A model generated the notes under the pieces. The model did not search any database, had not been told where the DNA came from, and worked only from the letters and a program-made list of their open reading frames with translations. A stretch of 64,000 nt of DNA from Pedobacter duraquae (GTDB lineage Bacteria > Bacteroidota > Bacteroidia > Sphingobacteriales > Sphingobacteriaceae), in assembly GCF_004362245.1 (NCBI RefSeq), contig NZ_SNWM01000001.1:558001-622000 (forward strand), read 5' to 3'. Positions 52,646-62,648 of the stretch are shown one piece after another. Position 1 is the first letter of the stretch. Every line of letters starts with the position of its first letter. A program made the position numbers and the translations under genes.

Positions 52646-53902
52646 TTAATTTTGTTGTGTACTGCTTGGCAGGCTGAAATAAAAACAAGTACCCTTATCT
52701 AATTCGGACTCTGCCCATACCGATCCATGGTGTCGGTCAACGATCTTTTGAACAATTGCCAGCCCTATCCCCGTTCCTTCAAACTCAGATTGTGAGTGGA
52801 GGCGCTGAAAAACTCCGAACAGCTTATCGTAGTATGCCATATCGAACCCCGCTCCTTCATCCCTTATAGAATAAACTGTTTGATTTCCATCAATATAATA
52901 ATCAATCGTAATCGTTGTTTTATCTTTATATTTCGAATATTTGATTGCATTGGAAATCAAATTTATCCAGACCTGCTTGATCAAAGACTGGTCTCCTTTG
53001 GCAGGTGGAAGCGCATCAATAGTAAACTCCGGCACATTTTCACCAACTTCAAATAGTAATTCTTCGCGCACTGAGCCGACTAAAGCCATCATATCAATAT
53101 CGAGAAAAGCAACCTGTTTTCTTCCCAATTTAGAGAAAGCAAGGAGATCGTCGATAAGCATCCCCATCTTCTTTGAATTATTGATAATGGATTGGAGAAT
53201 CTTCAACCCGTCTTCATCAAATTTATCGGCATAATCCTCTGCAATGATTTTTGTATACCCATCAATTGCACGAATTGGTGCACGTAAGTCGTGCGACACC
53301 GAATAAGAAAAAGACTCCAATTCTTTGTTTACAGCTTCCAATTGTGCTGTACGTTGAATAACCTTCTGCTCCAGTTCATCATTTAGTTTCCGGATATTGT
53401 CCTCGGCCTTTTTCAAGCCCTTATTAGCAATGATCAACTCCTTGGCGCGCTTTTCCTTTTCTTTATTTTGGTAGGCTAATTCCTTGTTGGCAACAACCAA
53501 CTCCTGTGCGCGCTTTTCTTTTTCTTCATTCTGAAAAACAAGTTCCTCATTTGCAATGATCAGCTCAGCGGCACGCAGCTCCTTCTCCTTATTTTGGAAA
53601 GCGAGTTCTTTATTTGCGACAACGAGCTCCTGAGCCCGCTTTTCTTTTTCTTCATTCTGAAAAACAAGTTCTTCATTGGCGACAATCAGTTCAGCAGCCC
53701 GGAGTTCCTTTTCCTTATTTTGAAAAGCAAGCTCTTCATTTGCGACAACGAGCTCCTGGGCCCGCTTTTCTTTTTCTTCATTCTGAAAAACAAGTTCTTT
53801 ATTAGCTACAATCAATTCTGCAGCACGAAGCTCTTTTTCTTTGTTTTGAAAATCTATCGCCTTGTTTGCAATGATTAATTCATTAGAATCATCGTTCTCC
53901 AT
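52646..53902 (-). CDS. Histidine kinase with seven 21-residue coiled-coil repeats
   Basis: This is a 418-residue soluble kinase with no membrane helix. Residues 8-154 form seven copies of a 21-residue unit (ELIVANKELVFQNEEKEKRAQ and a sister form ELVVANKELAFQNKEKELRAA). HisKA follows, with the phospho-His in ESFSYSVSHDLRAPIRAIDGY, and then an ATPase with WINLISNAIKYSKYKD, RDEGAGFD and GTGIGLAIVQKIVD. Three heptads per repeat make a long coiled coil, which may be the sensor or a dimer rod. It is the first gene of the phosphorelay operon. The HisKA sequence resembles that of phytochrome-like kinases, but no chromophore domain is present. Confidence 0.92.
   Translation of the reverse strand: MENDDSNELIIANKAIDFQNKEKELRAAELIVANKELVFQNEEKEKRAQELVVANEELAFQNKEKELRAAELIVANEELVFQNEEKEKRAQELVVANKELAFQNKEKELRAAELIIANEELVFQNEEKEKRAQELVVANKELAYQNKEKEKRAKELIIANKGLKKAEDNIRKLNDELEQKVIQRTAQLEAVNKELESFSYSVSHDLRAPIRAIDGYTKIIAEDYADKFDEDGLKILQSIINNSKKMGMLIDDLLAFSKLGRKQVAFLDIDMMALVGSVREELLFEVGENVPEFTIDALPPAKGDQSLIKQVWINLISNAIKYSKYKDKTTITIDYYIDGNQTVYSIRDEGAGFDMAYYDKLFGVFQRLHSQSEFEGTGIGLAIVQKIVDRHHGSVWAESELDKGTCFYFSLPSSTQQN
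53441..53881 (-). repeat. Seven tandem 63-bp coding repeats
   Basis: This stretch encodes residues 8-154 of the kinase. Copies alternate between two forms, so the higher-order unit is 126 bp (42 residues). At the DNA level copies differ by silent changes but remain alike enough to allow copy-number change by slippage. An eighth, decayed copy follows (ELIIANKGLKKAEDN). Confidence 0.9.
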
Positions 53903-54106
53903 GTATTGAGGATATGTCTGCTTTAAATTGGTGAAGTATTGGATCGTCGATGGGTAGGATATTTGACTTTCCCAGAGAATTGTTTATAAAGCTAACATAA
54001 TATAACTGATAATGGCCCAATTCTGCACTATTGTTTAAATTAGATTGGATGATATTAAAATTTATTCAAGTAAGAATTCCTTAGTATTATTTTTTAATTG
54101 ATCTAT

Positions 54107-55135
54107 CTACGGTCGGTTTTTGGTTTGTACACTAATCTCATCCATAATTTGATACATCTCCTGTAGGAATCGTTCTATTTGATTGCTATTTCTCAGCGTT
54201 TGTAAAACAATAACTTCCTGCTTAAAAGTACCTGATGGGGAAAAGTACATATGCACTTCTGTACCTGTGTAGATAAAATTAACCGATTTTCTCACCGTCT
54301 GAAAACCATTGAAATCCTGTAAGGCGTAAAATTTGTTCCCTAGCTTTATTAATCCTGTTCTTTTAAGCGTCTGGTCGATCGTGTTAATTTCTACCTTGGT
54401 AAAGGCTGCATTGATAAAGACCAATCCCACAATGATTAGAATTACAGTGATGAAAAATTTGGCTCCCGGACTTGTTTCGTTACCCATTGCATCAACCATT
54501 GCCATCCAAACTCCTAATGCAATGAAGAAGAGACCAAAAATGATAGCCCCAAGCCGCTTATTTTTTAAAGTATATATCCCATTTTCCGCTGTAAAGTATT
54601 TGTAGCTATCTATAAACTCAGGGGCATCAGCTGCCGGGTTATAGCTTTGGTCAAGGAAAGCATAAATAGCTGGCACGGCTTCTTCAACAAAAGCAATGGC
54701 ATTTGGATCATCCGTTTTTGAGTAACCACAGCTCACAGTAGTTCCTCTGCCAAACTTGTTTTCCTTTGTAAAAACCCTATAGTTATATCCCCCACCCATG
54801 TTAGATACTGCATTGATCGTGTGGATGCGGGAGAAAGGAATAGTTTTAACCGGAAAAATGCCAAAGAGCATTTTTTTCATTGTCTGATTTGCGTTATCAA
54901 AAATGATTTGGGTATAACCATGCAACCACAATAAAACTAGTGGTGCTATAAAAACGATAATGATGCCCCAGGACAAACTCATCCCCATATTCTCATAGTA
55001 TAAAAAGAGAAAAAAAATACCTGCAAAGATGAGAGATAGTACTCCGGCGAGAATAAATGATAGTCCATTGGGATAAACAATTACCCTACCTGGTTCGATA
55101 GACCATTTCGTTTTAGTGATTGACTTGATTGACAT
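54107..55135 (-). CDS. Hypothetical integral membrane protein
   Basis: This 342-residue protein of unknown function has two N-terminal helices (LSFILAGVLSLIFAGIFFLFLYY and GIIIVFIAPLVLLWLHG). A soluble domain of PH-like pattern follows (about 75-170). Two more helices (LGAIIFGLFFIALGVWMAMV and FFITVILIIVGLVFINAAF) and a second PH-like beta domain come next (NTIDQTLKRTGLIKLGNKFYALQDF). The duplicated layout suggests a repeat of helix pair plus domain. I start it at MSIKSITKTKW; the frame extends 14 codons upstream. It is divergent from the erythromycin-esterase-type gene. Confidence 0.75.
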   Translation of the reverse strand: MSIKSITKTKWSIEPGRVIVYPNGLSFILAGVLSLIFAGIFFLFLYYENMGMSLSWGIIIVFIAPLVLLWLHGYTQIIFDNANQTMKKMLFGIFPVKTIPFSRIHTINAVSNMGGGYNYRVFTKENKFGRGTTVSCGYSKTDDPNAIAFVEEAVPAIYAFLDQSYNPAADAPEFIDSYKYFTAENGIYTLKNKRLGAIIFGLFFIALGVWMAMVDAMGNETSPGAKFFITVILIIVGLVFINAAFTKVEINTIDQTLKRTGLIKLGNKFYALQDFNGFQTVRKSVNFIYTGTEVHMYFSPSGTFKQEVIVLQTLRNSNQIERFLQEMYQIMDEISVQTKNRP

Positions 55136-55369
55136 AGCGTTGCTTAAGTTTCCTGAGTAACAAATTTTAGGGTTCAAGGTTTCAGCAAACTGTTTTTACG
55201 ATGCTTATGCCGAATACTCAATTCAGGGTCTTGCCGACGAACGTTTGTTTTCGCACGACTAAATTGGAGATGCTTTTCTTTGATAGCCGGGATTCTCGGC
55301 CTTGGTCGAATAGATCATGCTTTACGCTGTGACATTAACTTCATTTGTACTATAACAAAACCAATACAT

Positions 55370-57178
55370 ATGAAAAGATCTACACTTCTACTGCTCCTAT
55401 TTATCATATCATCACTTGTAACTGTGCAAGCACAGGAAATTGTTAACGGGGGATTTGAACTTTTAAACAACAAAAATTTGCCCCGCACCTGGATCATAGA
55501 TAACGGCGAATCTAGTTTTAACATCGGGATAGATTCCACTGTATTTTTTCAGGGCAAACATAGCCTTCGCATCGATGGCACTAAGTCGAAAACAACTAAA
55601 AAAAGACCAGCACTTGCAGCAAACACCTTTGGAGGCGCATCTTCGCAACAGTTAAAAAGTGTTGAATTAACTGCATGGATCAAGACTGCATCTACTAAAG
55701 ATTCGACCATTGCCTTGTTTATTCAGGACTTAAAAGGAGATACAATCATCAGGTCATTTTTGAAGCTGAGCAGTCCTGCTAACAACAAGTGGCAAAAGGT
55801 AACGCTGCGCTTCAAGTTCGGACAGCCAGCCAGGTGGTATGGCTTCTATTACGGCATTGAAGTGAACGACAGTGCGGTTGTCTGGTGCGACGATGTATCA
55901 CTTAAAGTAGATCAAACACCTGTTAAAGACCTCCAGAATCTTTACAAAGAAGCCAGTGCAACTGACATTCGATGGTTAAATAATAACCTGCATCCTATTG
56001 GTTCGGTTAAAGCTGACGATCATATACCTGAATTAGTGCCAGTAGGAAACATACTTTCGGAAGCACGGATTGTAGGAATTGGTGAACCTACCCACGGCAC
56101 CAGTGAGGTAACAAATCTCAAGCTAAAACTATTCAAATACCTCGTCGAGCAAAAAGGTTTCACAACGATAGCCCTCGAAGAAAACATTCCTACGTGTATA
56201 GAAATGAACAAAATCATAAACCAGTCTGAGGTAAATATCAGAGAAAGTCTGTTAAGCATGCCTTTTTATAAATGTTGGAAAACGACCGAGATGGAAGCGC
56301 TTTTTGAGTGGCTTCGCGCTTATAACCTTGAACGTAGCAATAAAGTCAAGCTAATCGGTATTGACATGGAGGACATACAGATAAAAGGAGCAAGAAAAAT
56401 GCTCAGAGATTATGGAACAGAGAAAAACCAGAAAATCGCAACACTGATTAAGCTTGTAGATGCCGATTTGGATTCACTGTTGGTATTGAATTCAAAGAGG
56501 AGTAATCCAAATAAAATACAGTTGGCGGCCAACAGCGTGGCATCCGACTTAAAACGTATGCAACAGTTGCTTGGTGATTCAGAAATACAAATCAATGATA
56601 CCGATATACTGTTCGATTTAAACACTGCAGTCAGAGTTTGCCAGCAATGGTTAGAAAGTCGCTTTTTTGATGGAAAAAGGGATTTATTTATGGCAGAGAA
56701 CATTTCATATTACTTAAATAGCCATCCATCGGAAAAAATAATGGTCTGGGCGCATAACTTTCACATAGCAAATTCAAGCCAGGGAGTAGAAAAAGTTATG
56801 GGTGCCTACCTGAAAGAGAACTATAAAGAAGGATATTGTCCTTTGGCAATTAGTACAGGTGCTGGAACTTATATGGCAACTCCAGATTACAGCCAAAAGC
56901 TATGGAAAACTTACGTTCTTGAGCTACCCTACCGAGGAACGTATGCCTATGTGCTCAACAAGGCTAAAGTGGATAACTATTTCCTGCCACTTACAAAAAA
57001 CAAAACAAATGGAACCGGAGGTAAATGGACATTGGAACCGATGAAACACCTCGATCTGGGCTACATCTATTCGGCTAATGAGGATAACTATAAATACTAT
57101 GGTACATTAAGTTCAACCTTTGACGGGATATTCTTTTTCAAAAATACAACAGCCGCTCATACGCTGATCAATAAATAA
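55370..57178 (+). CDS. Erythromycin-esterase-family protein with N-terminal binding domain
   Basis: This is a 602-residue secreted protein with a signal peptide (ending VQAQ). Residues about 22-180 form a jelly-roll-like domain (NGGFELLNNKNLPRTWIIDNGESSF ... VVWCDDVSLKVD). The C-terminal domain (about 220-595) matches the erythromycin-esterase family (pfam05139): IVGIGEPTHGTSEVTNLKLKLFKYLVEQKGFTTIALEEN carries the catalytic His region, and MVWAHNFHIANSSQGVEKVMGAYL carries the second conserved His. In this family only some members inactivate macrolides. The added binding domain suggests action on a cell-wall or glycan substrate. The start at 55370 gives a normal signal peptide. Confidence 0.88.
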   Translation: MKRSTLLLLLFIISSLVTVQAQEIVNGGFELLNNKNLPRTWIIDNGESSFNIGIDSTVFFQGKHSLRIDGTKSKTTKKRPALAANTFGGASSQQLKSVELTAWIKTASTKDSTIALFIQDLKGDTIIRSFLKLSSPANNKWQKVTLRFKFGQPARWYGFYYGIEVNDSAVVWCDDVSLKVDQTPVKDLQNLYKEASATDIRWLNNNLHPIGSVKADDHIPELVPVGNILSEARIVGIGEPTHGTSEVTNLKLKLFKYLVEQKGFTTIALEENIPTCIEMNKIINQSEVNIRESLLSMPFYKCWKTTEMEALFEWLRAYNLERSNKVKLIGIDMEDIQIKGARKMLRDYGTEKNQKIATLIKLVDADLDSLLVLNSKRSNPNKIQLAANSVASDLKRMQQLLGDSEIQINDTDILFDLNTAVRVCQQWLESRFFDGKRDLFMAENISYYLNSHPSEKIMVWAHNFHIANSSQGVEKVMGAYLKENYKEGYCPLAISTGAGTYMATPDYSQKLWKTYVLELPYRGTYAYVLNKAKVDNYFLPLTKNKTNGTGGKWTLEPMKHLDLGYIYSANEDNYKYYGTLSSTFDGIFFFKNTTAAHTLINK

Positions 57179-57185
57179 ACAGTTA

Positions 57186-60100
57186 CTACTTAAAGTTTCT
57201 TCCTTTATGAAATATTTCCTTTTGCTTAGCTACCTGTTGCTGACCTTTATTTGTTCCCCCATGAGATGGAGAAGTCGTTTCGTCGGCCCTCGAAAGTGTT
57301 AAAACCGGCTGATCATTGTTGGCAACAGAGGTAAGGCCACTTAAGAGGCTATTGAGATTAAAACAGCGTTTTACAACCACGTGGATTACTGCGCCTTCAA
57401 TCTGAAGTTTCCCCTCCACCATGAATAAACGGGATTGCAGAATCTCCTTTCGGTATTTCTCGAAAGTCTGCTCCCACACTACCAGATTGGCAAAGCCGGT
57501 TTCATCTTCAATAGTGATAAACAAAACACCTTTGGCGGTACCCGGTCTTTGCCTGACAGTGATCAGGCCTGATACACGGATTGGATCTCCATTCTTTAGT
57601 TCCGGTAAACGGGAAGTTTCAGTAACATGCAGGAGTTTCAGCTTTTCCCGCACAAAACTTACAGGGTGTGCTTTTAGAGACAGTCCTGTAGCAGCATAAT
57701 CCTGAACCACATGTTCGGCATCAGTCATAAATGGCAAACTTATCTGTGTTTCTTTGGCGCTCTCGGAGGGCTGCCCGGCAAACAGGCCTATAGGCTTATC
57801 ACTTAAAGCAGGGATCTCCCATAAAGCCTCTCTGCGGTTAAGGTTTAGAGAACGGAAAGCATCAGCATCGCTCAGCTTTTCAATAGCTGCTTGTGGCACT
57901 CCAGCATCGCTCAACTGACTAATGCTTTGATACCCTCCCTCAGGCCTACGGGAAACCAGCAGCTCCATATCTTCCTGATTTAATCCTGACACCTGACGAA
58001 AACCCAAACGCAGGGTGCAATATGTCCCATCCTTTTCTTCGAGGGTATTATCCCATACAGAATGGTTGATGTCTACTGCACGCATCACAACACCATGTCG
58101 CTCGGCATCAATAACGATTTGTGCCGGCTGATAAAAACCCATAGGCTGGCTATTGAGTAAAGCCGCAGCAAACACATCAGGATAATGACATTTGAGCCAA
58201 CAGGAAATATAAACGATGTGGGCAAAGCTGGCAGCGTGACTTTCGGGAAAACCGTAGCTTCCAAATCCTTCAAGCTGCTTGAACACGCGCTCAGCATATT
58301 CTTTTTCATAGCCTTTCTCAACCATGCCATCCACAAGTTTCTTCCGAAAGGCGCTGACCAGCCCTTTTGCTTTAAAAGTTGCCATACTCCTGCGCAGCTG
58401 ATCGGCTTCTGCGGGGGTGAAATTTGCAGCAACAATAGCAATTTCCATGGCCTGCTCCTGAAAAAGAGGAACCCCTTTAGTTCTTCCCAAGATCTCTCTC
58501 AATTCTTCTTTGGGATAGATTTCAGGATCAATTCCGTCCCTCCGCCGAAGATAAGGATGCACCATATCTCCCTGAATTGGTCCCGGTCGTACAATCGCCA
58601 CCTCTATCACCAAATCATAAAAACAGCGCGGCTTCAAGCGTGGGAGCATAGACATCTGGGCCCTGCTTTCGATCTGAAAGGTACCAAGGGTATCTGCACG
58701 ACAAATCATGTCATATACCCTTGAATCAGCCTGTGGCACATTTTCAAGTGTTAGATCCAGCCCGTAATGTTGCTTAGCAAGATCAAATCCTTTACGGATG
58801 CAGGTAAGCATTCCCAGGGCTAGTACATCAACTTTTAAAATACCCAATGCTTCGAGGTCGTCCTTATTCCATTCCAGCTGCGTTCGGTCTTTCATCCTCG
58901 CATTCATCACCGGGCAGATATCAGACAATTTGCACTGAGTAATGACGAACCCACCGGTATGCTGACCAAGTTGGCGGGGAAACCCAATTAACTCACAAGT
59001 AAGCTCCAACACTTTCTTCAACAATGGATCATCAGGATTAAGTCCCTGGGATATGATCCGCTCGCGGTCAAAAGCCTCTTCAGAAAAATCCCATATTGCC
59101 CCTGAAAGTCGCTTAATCGTGTCTTCAGACAAACCCATTGCCTTCCCTACATCCCTGATTGCCCCTTTATGCCTTTCCTGGGTTACTGTAGCAACAATTG
59201 CAGCATGATCACGACCGTAAGTCTCATAGATCCATTGCATAATTTCTTCACGTCGTTCATGCTCAAAATCCACATCAACATCCGGCCACTCATCGCGTGC
59301 ATCAGACATAAACCTGGAGAACAGCAGCCTTGAGTTTTTGGGATTTACAGGGGTAATACCCAAACAAAAGCATACCGTGCAATTGGCCGCCGAGCCGCGC
59401 CCCTGATGCAAAATCCCTAACTCCGTTGCTTTGCTGGTATAGGCATGAATACGCAAAAAATAAGGTGCCAGCTTACGCTTTTTAAAGAATCCGAGTTCAA
59501 AATCAATCTGTTTCCGCTCTTTTTCTTCAATTTCACCCTTAAACATTTTGTGTGCACCTGCCCAGGTAAGTTCGGCCAGGTGCTCATCGGCAGTCCTGCC
59601 ATCAGGACTTACCCACTCCGGTTCCAGATACTTTAGGGTATCGAGAGAAAACTTACAGGCTTCCGCAATTTCCTGGGTACGCGCAATTGCTTCAGGATAT
59701 TTTCTAAACAAACGTTCCAGCTCTTCTTTTGATTTCAGGTAACGCTCGGCATTTACATGCAGCCGAAATCCAGCATTGTGGATTGTGCATTTCTCCCGAA
59801 CGCAAGTCTGTATATCCTGCAGCTCCCGTCGTCCTGCCTCGTGGTAATGTACATCATTTGTAGCTACAATAGGAACGCCCAAATTTGCTAAGCGATGAAA
59901 ACGTTTATTATCATTTCCCCCGTAGGCACGAACTGCAGCAAGATAAAGGTTACTACCAAAAGCAGCCTGGTATGCCTTCAGGTTATTTTTAAAGTCATCA
60001 TCAAAATCAAAGCGGCTATTTAACGCTGCCGGCGGAATTACGATGAACTTGATACCTTCTTTATGCCGGTAAACATCCTCCTTGTGCAGTTCACATTTGC

Positions 60101-60404
60101 CTTTTTCTGTACGTAGGTTGCCCAAACTTAGCAGTGCGCAGAGGCGGCCCCAGGCGGTGATATCTGTTGGATATGCCAACAGACTTGGTCCGTCCGTTAA
60201 ATCGAGTCTGCATGCAGGAATAATTTCTATACCTTTTATTTTTGCTGACTGATGTGCGCGCACTACACCTGCCACACTATTCCGGTCTGTAATTGCAATC
60301 TTGGTATAACCAAGATCTGCGGCACGCTCTACCAGCTCTTCCGGGTGTGAACCTCCCCGCATAAAAGTAAAATTACTGGTAACCTGTAGTTCTGCGTAAT
60401 TCAT
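57186..60404 (-). CDS. dnaE2: Error-prone DNA polymerase III alpha subunit (ImuC/DnaE2)
   Basis: This 1072-residue C-family polymerase performs damage-tolerant, mutagenic DNA synthesis. The PHP domain is at the start (YAELQVTSNFTFMRGGSHPEELVERAADLGYTKIAITDRNSVAG). The palm acidic motif DEWPDVDVDFEHERREE lies near residues 372-388. The tHhH and OB-fold regions follow, with the OB stretch GLITVRQRPGTAKGVLFITIEDETGFANLVVW near the C-terminus. The start at 60404 (MNYAELQV) is preferred; the open frame extends 31 codons into imuB. It is the third gene of the imuA-imuB-dnaE2 cassette, four bases after the imuB stop. Confidence 0.96.
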   Translation of the reverse strand: MNYAELQVTSNFTFMRGGSHPEELVERAADLGYTKIAITDRNSVAGVVRAHQSAKIKGIEIIPACRLDLTDGPSLLAYPTDITAWGRLCALLSLGNLRTEKGKCELHKEDVYRHKEGIKFIVIPPAALNSRFDFDDDFKNNLKAYQAAFGSNLYLAAVRAYGGNDNKRFHRLANLGVPIVATNDVHYHEAGRRELQDIQTCVREKCTIHNAGFRLHVNAERYLKSKEELERLFRKYPEAIARTQEIAEACKFSLDTLKYLEPEWVSPDGRTADEHLAELTWAGAHKMFKGEIEEKERKQIDFELGFFKKRKLAPYFLRIHAYTSKATELGILHQGRGSAANCTVCFCLGITPVNPKNSRLLFSRFMSDARDEWPDVDVDFEHERREEIMQWIYETYGRDHAAIVATVTQERHKGAIRDVGKAMGLSEDTIKRLSGAIWDFSEEAFDRERIISQGLNPDDPLLKKVLELTCELIGFPRQLGQHTGGFVITQCKLSDICPVMNARMKDRTQLEWNKDDLEALGILKVDVLALGMLTCIRKGFDLAKQHYGLDLTLENVPQADSRVYDMICRADTLGTFQIESRAQMSMLPRLKPRCFYDLVIEVAIVRPGPIQGDMVHPYLRRRDGIDPEIYPKEELREILGRTKGVPLFQEQAMEIAIVAANFTPAEADQLRRSMATFKAKGLVSAFRKKLVDGMVEKGYEKEYAERVFKQLEGFGSYGFPESHAASFAHIVYISCWLKCHYPDVFAAALLNSQPMGFYQPAQIVIDAERHGVVMRAVDINHSVWDNTLEEKDGTYCTLRLGFRQVSGLNQEDMELLVSRRPEGGYQSISQLSDAGVPQAAIEKLSDADAFRSLNLNRREALWEIPALSDKPIGLFAGQPSESAKETQISLPFMTDAEHVVQDYAATGLSLKAHPVSFVREKLKLLHVTETSRLPELKNGDPIRVSGLITVRQRPGTAKGVLFITIEDETGFANLVVWEQTFEKYRKEILQSRLFMVEGKLQIEGAVIHVVVKRCFNLNSLLSGLTSVANNDQPVLTLSRADETTSPSHGGTNKGQQQVAKQKEIFHKGRNFK

Positions 60405-60408
60405 AGCG

Positions 60409-61914
60409 CTAAGCAAAAAAACCATGTAAATACCAGGTGGAATCTGCATCGGCATAATGCCCGGAACGGAACACCCAATACCGCCTTCCTTCTTCATCCT
60501 CTACAACATAATAATCTCTGTGCAATCCCTGGTCTTCCCACCATTCGCGCTCAATACGCTCAGCATCATCGGCTTTTCTGATCACATGGCGAGTACCCTT
60601 ATAAATAAATAACATGGGTGGATTATCGGGCAACAAAGAGGTTACTTCGATTTTTTCAGGGCGGGGCAATAACAGTGATGGACGGGGCCTGTCTTTACGC
60701 CATAGCGCAGCAGGCTTTTCATTTAACGATGTGGCAAGTTTAAAGGATTGTTCGGGCCAATAACGTTCCTGGGGAAGGTAGCGGTGAATCTTATCTGCGC
60801 CTATCTTATTCGCCAGCCTGTCGAGCAGCTCGGCGAGTGCGGTATCTTCCAGTCCACAGCCTTCTGGCGACCACAGTAATTCCTGCTCAGGATCTACTTC
60901 TTCTACCTTAGCGGCTTCGAGTGTAAATAACTCAATACCCAGCCGTGGTTTGATTAATTCGATCTTTAACTCGAAGAGCTTAAATAAATGAACCATTTGA
61001 TTAGAGGCAAGATTAGTGCCGATAGCAGTCTCTATTACCTCTCCATCTACACGATAGCACTTTAATGTTGCTGTGCGGACACCTTTCCCTTCAGCAGCGA
61101 GCCGCTTGCATAGACTTTCCAGTAGCGTTTTAATTGCGATCTCTATCCCTGTTCTGGTACGAATGGGCTCCATGCAGGGCAAGCGTTCTGTATAGGGTTC
61201 AACAGGCTGAAGGAGTTGCAGTACTTCTTCTTCATTCCCCAAAGCCTGATCAAGTCGCAAGATAAAATCCTGCCCAAAACGTCTGCGCAAAGCCGACCGG
61301 CCAGTACCAATAAAACTCTTTATCGTATAAAAACCTAATTTTTGTAGTCGGTCAAGAATAAGTGGATCCAGACGCAATGCCGCCGGGGGTAATGTGAGTA
61401 AAGCATCGGGATGTTCACCAGGTTCAATAATCGGCTTTATTTTTCCGTAGCGGGCAATAGCCCAGGATGCACCAACTGTATCTGTTAAAGCAGCACGCAC
61501 ATCGTAACCTTTGGAGATCAATCTGGTTACAATTTCTTTCAGATATCCCCGTTCACCTCCCCAAAGATGTGCACAGCCTGAAATATCCAGTACCAGGCCA
61601 TTGGGCAGGTCGACAGCCACCTGGGGTGAATACCGGATGCACCATGCTCCCAATGCCTTTAATAGTTTCTCTTCCTGACCGGGAATATCAGGTATAACTT
61701 CCAGTCCGGGAACAATAGCTTTGGCATCTGCTGCGGCCATGCCTTGAACAACACCCTGACTCTCTGCCAGGCTATTTGCAGCGGTGATGACGACCTTATT
61801 GCGGATAGCTGCAACAAAAACAAAGGGTACTGTTTTTAACTCCGGGCGCCTTAGCGTTAGCCAATCCGTTGTTAAATGCCGGAACCATATAGATACAAAC
61901 CGTCTGTTCATCAT
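60409..61914 (-). CDS. imuB: ImuB, Y-family polymerase-like protein
   Basis: This 501-residue protein of the DinB/Y-family fold joins the mutasome and tethers DnaE2 to the sliding clamp. The N-terminus reads RFVSIWFRHLTTDWLTLRRPELKTVPFVFVA, where an active polymerase would have the metal-binding Asp motif DxDxFF. That motif is absent, so it is catalytically dead, as in other ImuB proteins. The fingers and little-finger regions follow (IARYGKIKPIIEPGEHPDALLTLPPAALRLD). It starts two bases after the imuA stop, so translation is coupled. Confidence 0.94.
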   Translation of the reverse strand: MMNRRFVSIWFRHLTTDWLTLRRPELKTVPFVFVAAIRNKVVITAANSLAESQGVVQGMAAADAKAIVPGLEVIPDIPGQEEKLLKALGAWCIRYSPQVAVDLPNGLVLDISGCAHLWGGERGYLKEIVTRLISKGYDVRAALTDTVGASWAIARYGKIKPIIEPGEHPDALLTLPPAALRLDPLILDRLQKLGFYTIKSFIGTGRSALRRRFGQDFILRLDQALGNEEEVLQLLQPVEPYTERLPCMEPIRTRTGIEIAIKTLLESLCKRLAAEGKGVRTATLKCYRVDGEVIETAIGTNLASNQMVHLFKLFELKIELIKPRLGIELFTLEAAKVEEVDPEQELLWSPEGCGLEDTALAELLDRLANKIGADKIHRYLPQERYWPEQSFKLATSLNEKPAALWRKDRPRPSLLLPRPEKIEVTSLLPDNPPMLFIYKGTRHVIRKADDAERIEREWWEDQGLHRDYYVVEDEEGRRYWVFRSGHYADADSTWYLHGFFA

Positions 61915-61916
61915 CG

Positions 61917-62648
61917 TTATCCGGCTATACGTTTCTCTTCTACCCCATCAGTAACCTGCTCATGTCTCACTATAAACCTATCATCTATCCATTCCAGCTT
62001 CCAGCTTCCAGGATTACCATTGCGTACCCTGAGCAGATTTACCTCCCATCTTGGAAAACCTACACCGGGCAGGCCATCTGCTAAAATACTGGGCAAAGGG
62101 CTGATTTGCCAGCGGGCTACGCAGGTATTGGCACCTAGTTTCCTAGGATCATGACGCAGTAGAAAGCCGGTTACCCTGCTGCTTTCAACGGCTAGCTGCA
62201 GGCGACGGGACTGGACAATACTAATTTCCTTTACTTCTGCAATTACAGCCGCCAGCCCCTCACATTTCAATGCCTGCTCCATCACCCAAAGGACTTGTTT
62301 TTCTTCTTTGGCATCGATAAAAATTACCCGGTCAGGTGCAACATTAAATGTGCTTAATGCTGGAGGAAAAAGTGTTCTGGAAACACTGATCCAGAGGCAT
62401 GCGCCGCCTTGTTTCATTAATGACTGCAGTATTCCCGCCATTAACCCACCCGTAGCCGCAGCATGTTCAGGCGTGGGACAAACCATTTCATGGATAGCAC
62501 CGGTTGGAAAAACACCATTGGGGAAAGCAGACTCGATTTCCCCCAGCCCTATATTTCCAACCTTCTTTGCCGAAGGTGGAGCAAAGCCCTCCCATTGCAG
62601 GATCTGCTTCTGAAGTTGTTTGACGATATCTTTCTTTGCGGCTAACAT
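61917..62648 (-). CDS. imuA: ImuA, RecA-like mutasome protein
   Basis: This 243-residue protein is related to the RecA core. GAIHEMVCPTPEHAAATGGLMAGILQSLMKQGGACLWISVSRTLFPPALS and VIAEVKEISIVQSRRLQLAVESSRVTGFLLRHD follow the ImuA/SulA-like pattern. No Walker A loop is present, which is typical of ImuA. It begins the mutasome cassette. No clear LexA box was seen upstream. It is transcribed away from the small gene at 62964. Confidence 0.9.
   Translation of the reverse strand: MLAAKKDIVKQLQKQILQWEGFAPPSAKKVGNIGLGEIESAFPNGVFPTGAIHEMVCPTPEHAAATGGLMAGILQSLMKQGGACLWISVSRTLFPPALSTFNVAPDRVIFIDAKEEKQVLWVMEQALKCEGLAAVIAEVKEISIVQSRRLQLAVESSRVTGFLLRHDPRKLGANTCVARWQISPLPSILADGLPGVGFPRWEVNLLRVRNGNPGSWKLEWIDDRFIVRHEQVTDGVEEKRIAG

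Noticed and set aside
53441..53881. Regular 63-bp repeats that could be read as a CRISPR or satellite array
   Set aside because: The repeats are in frame inside a kinase gene, have no spacers and encode a coiled coil.
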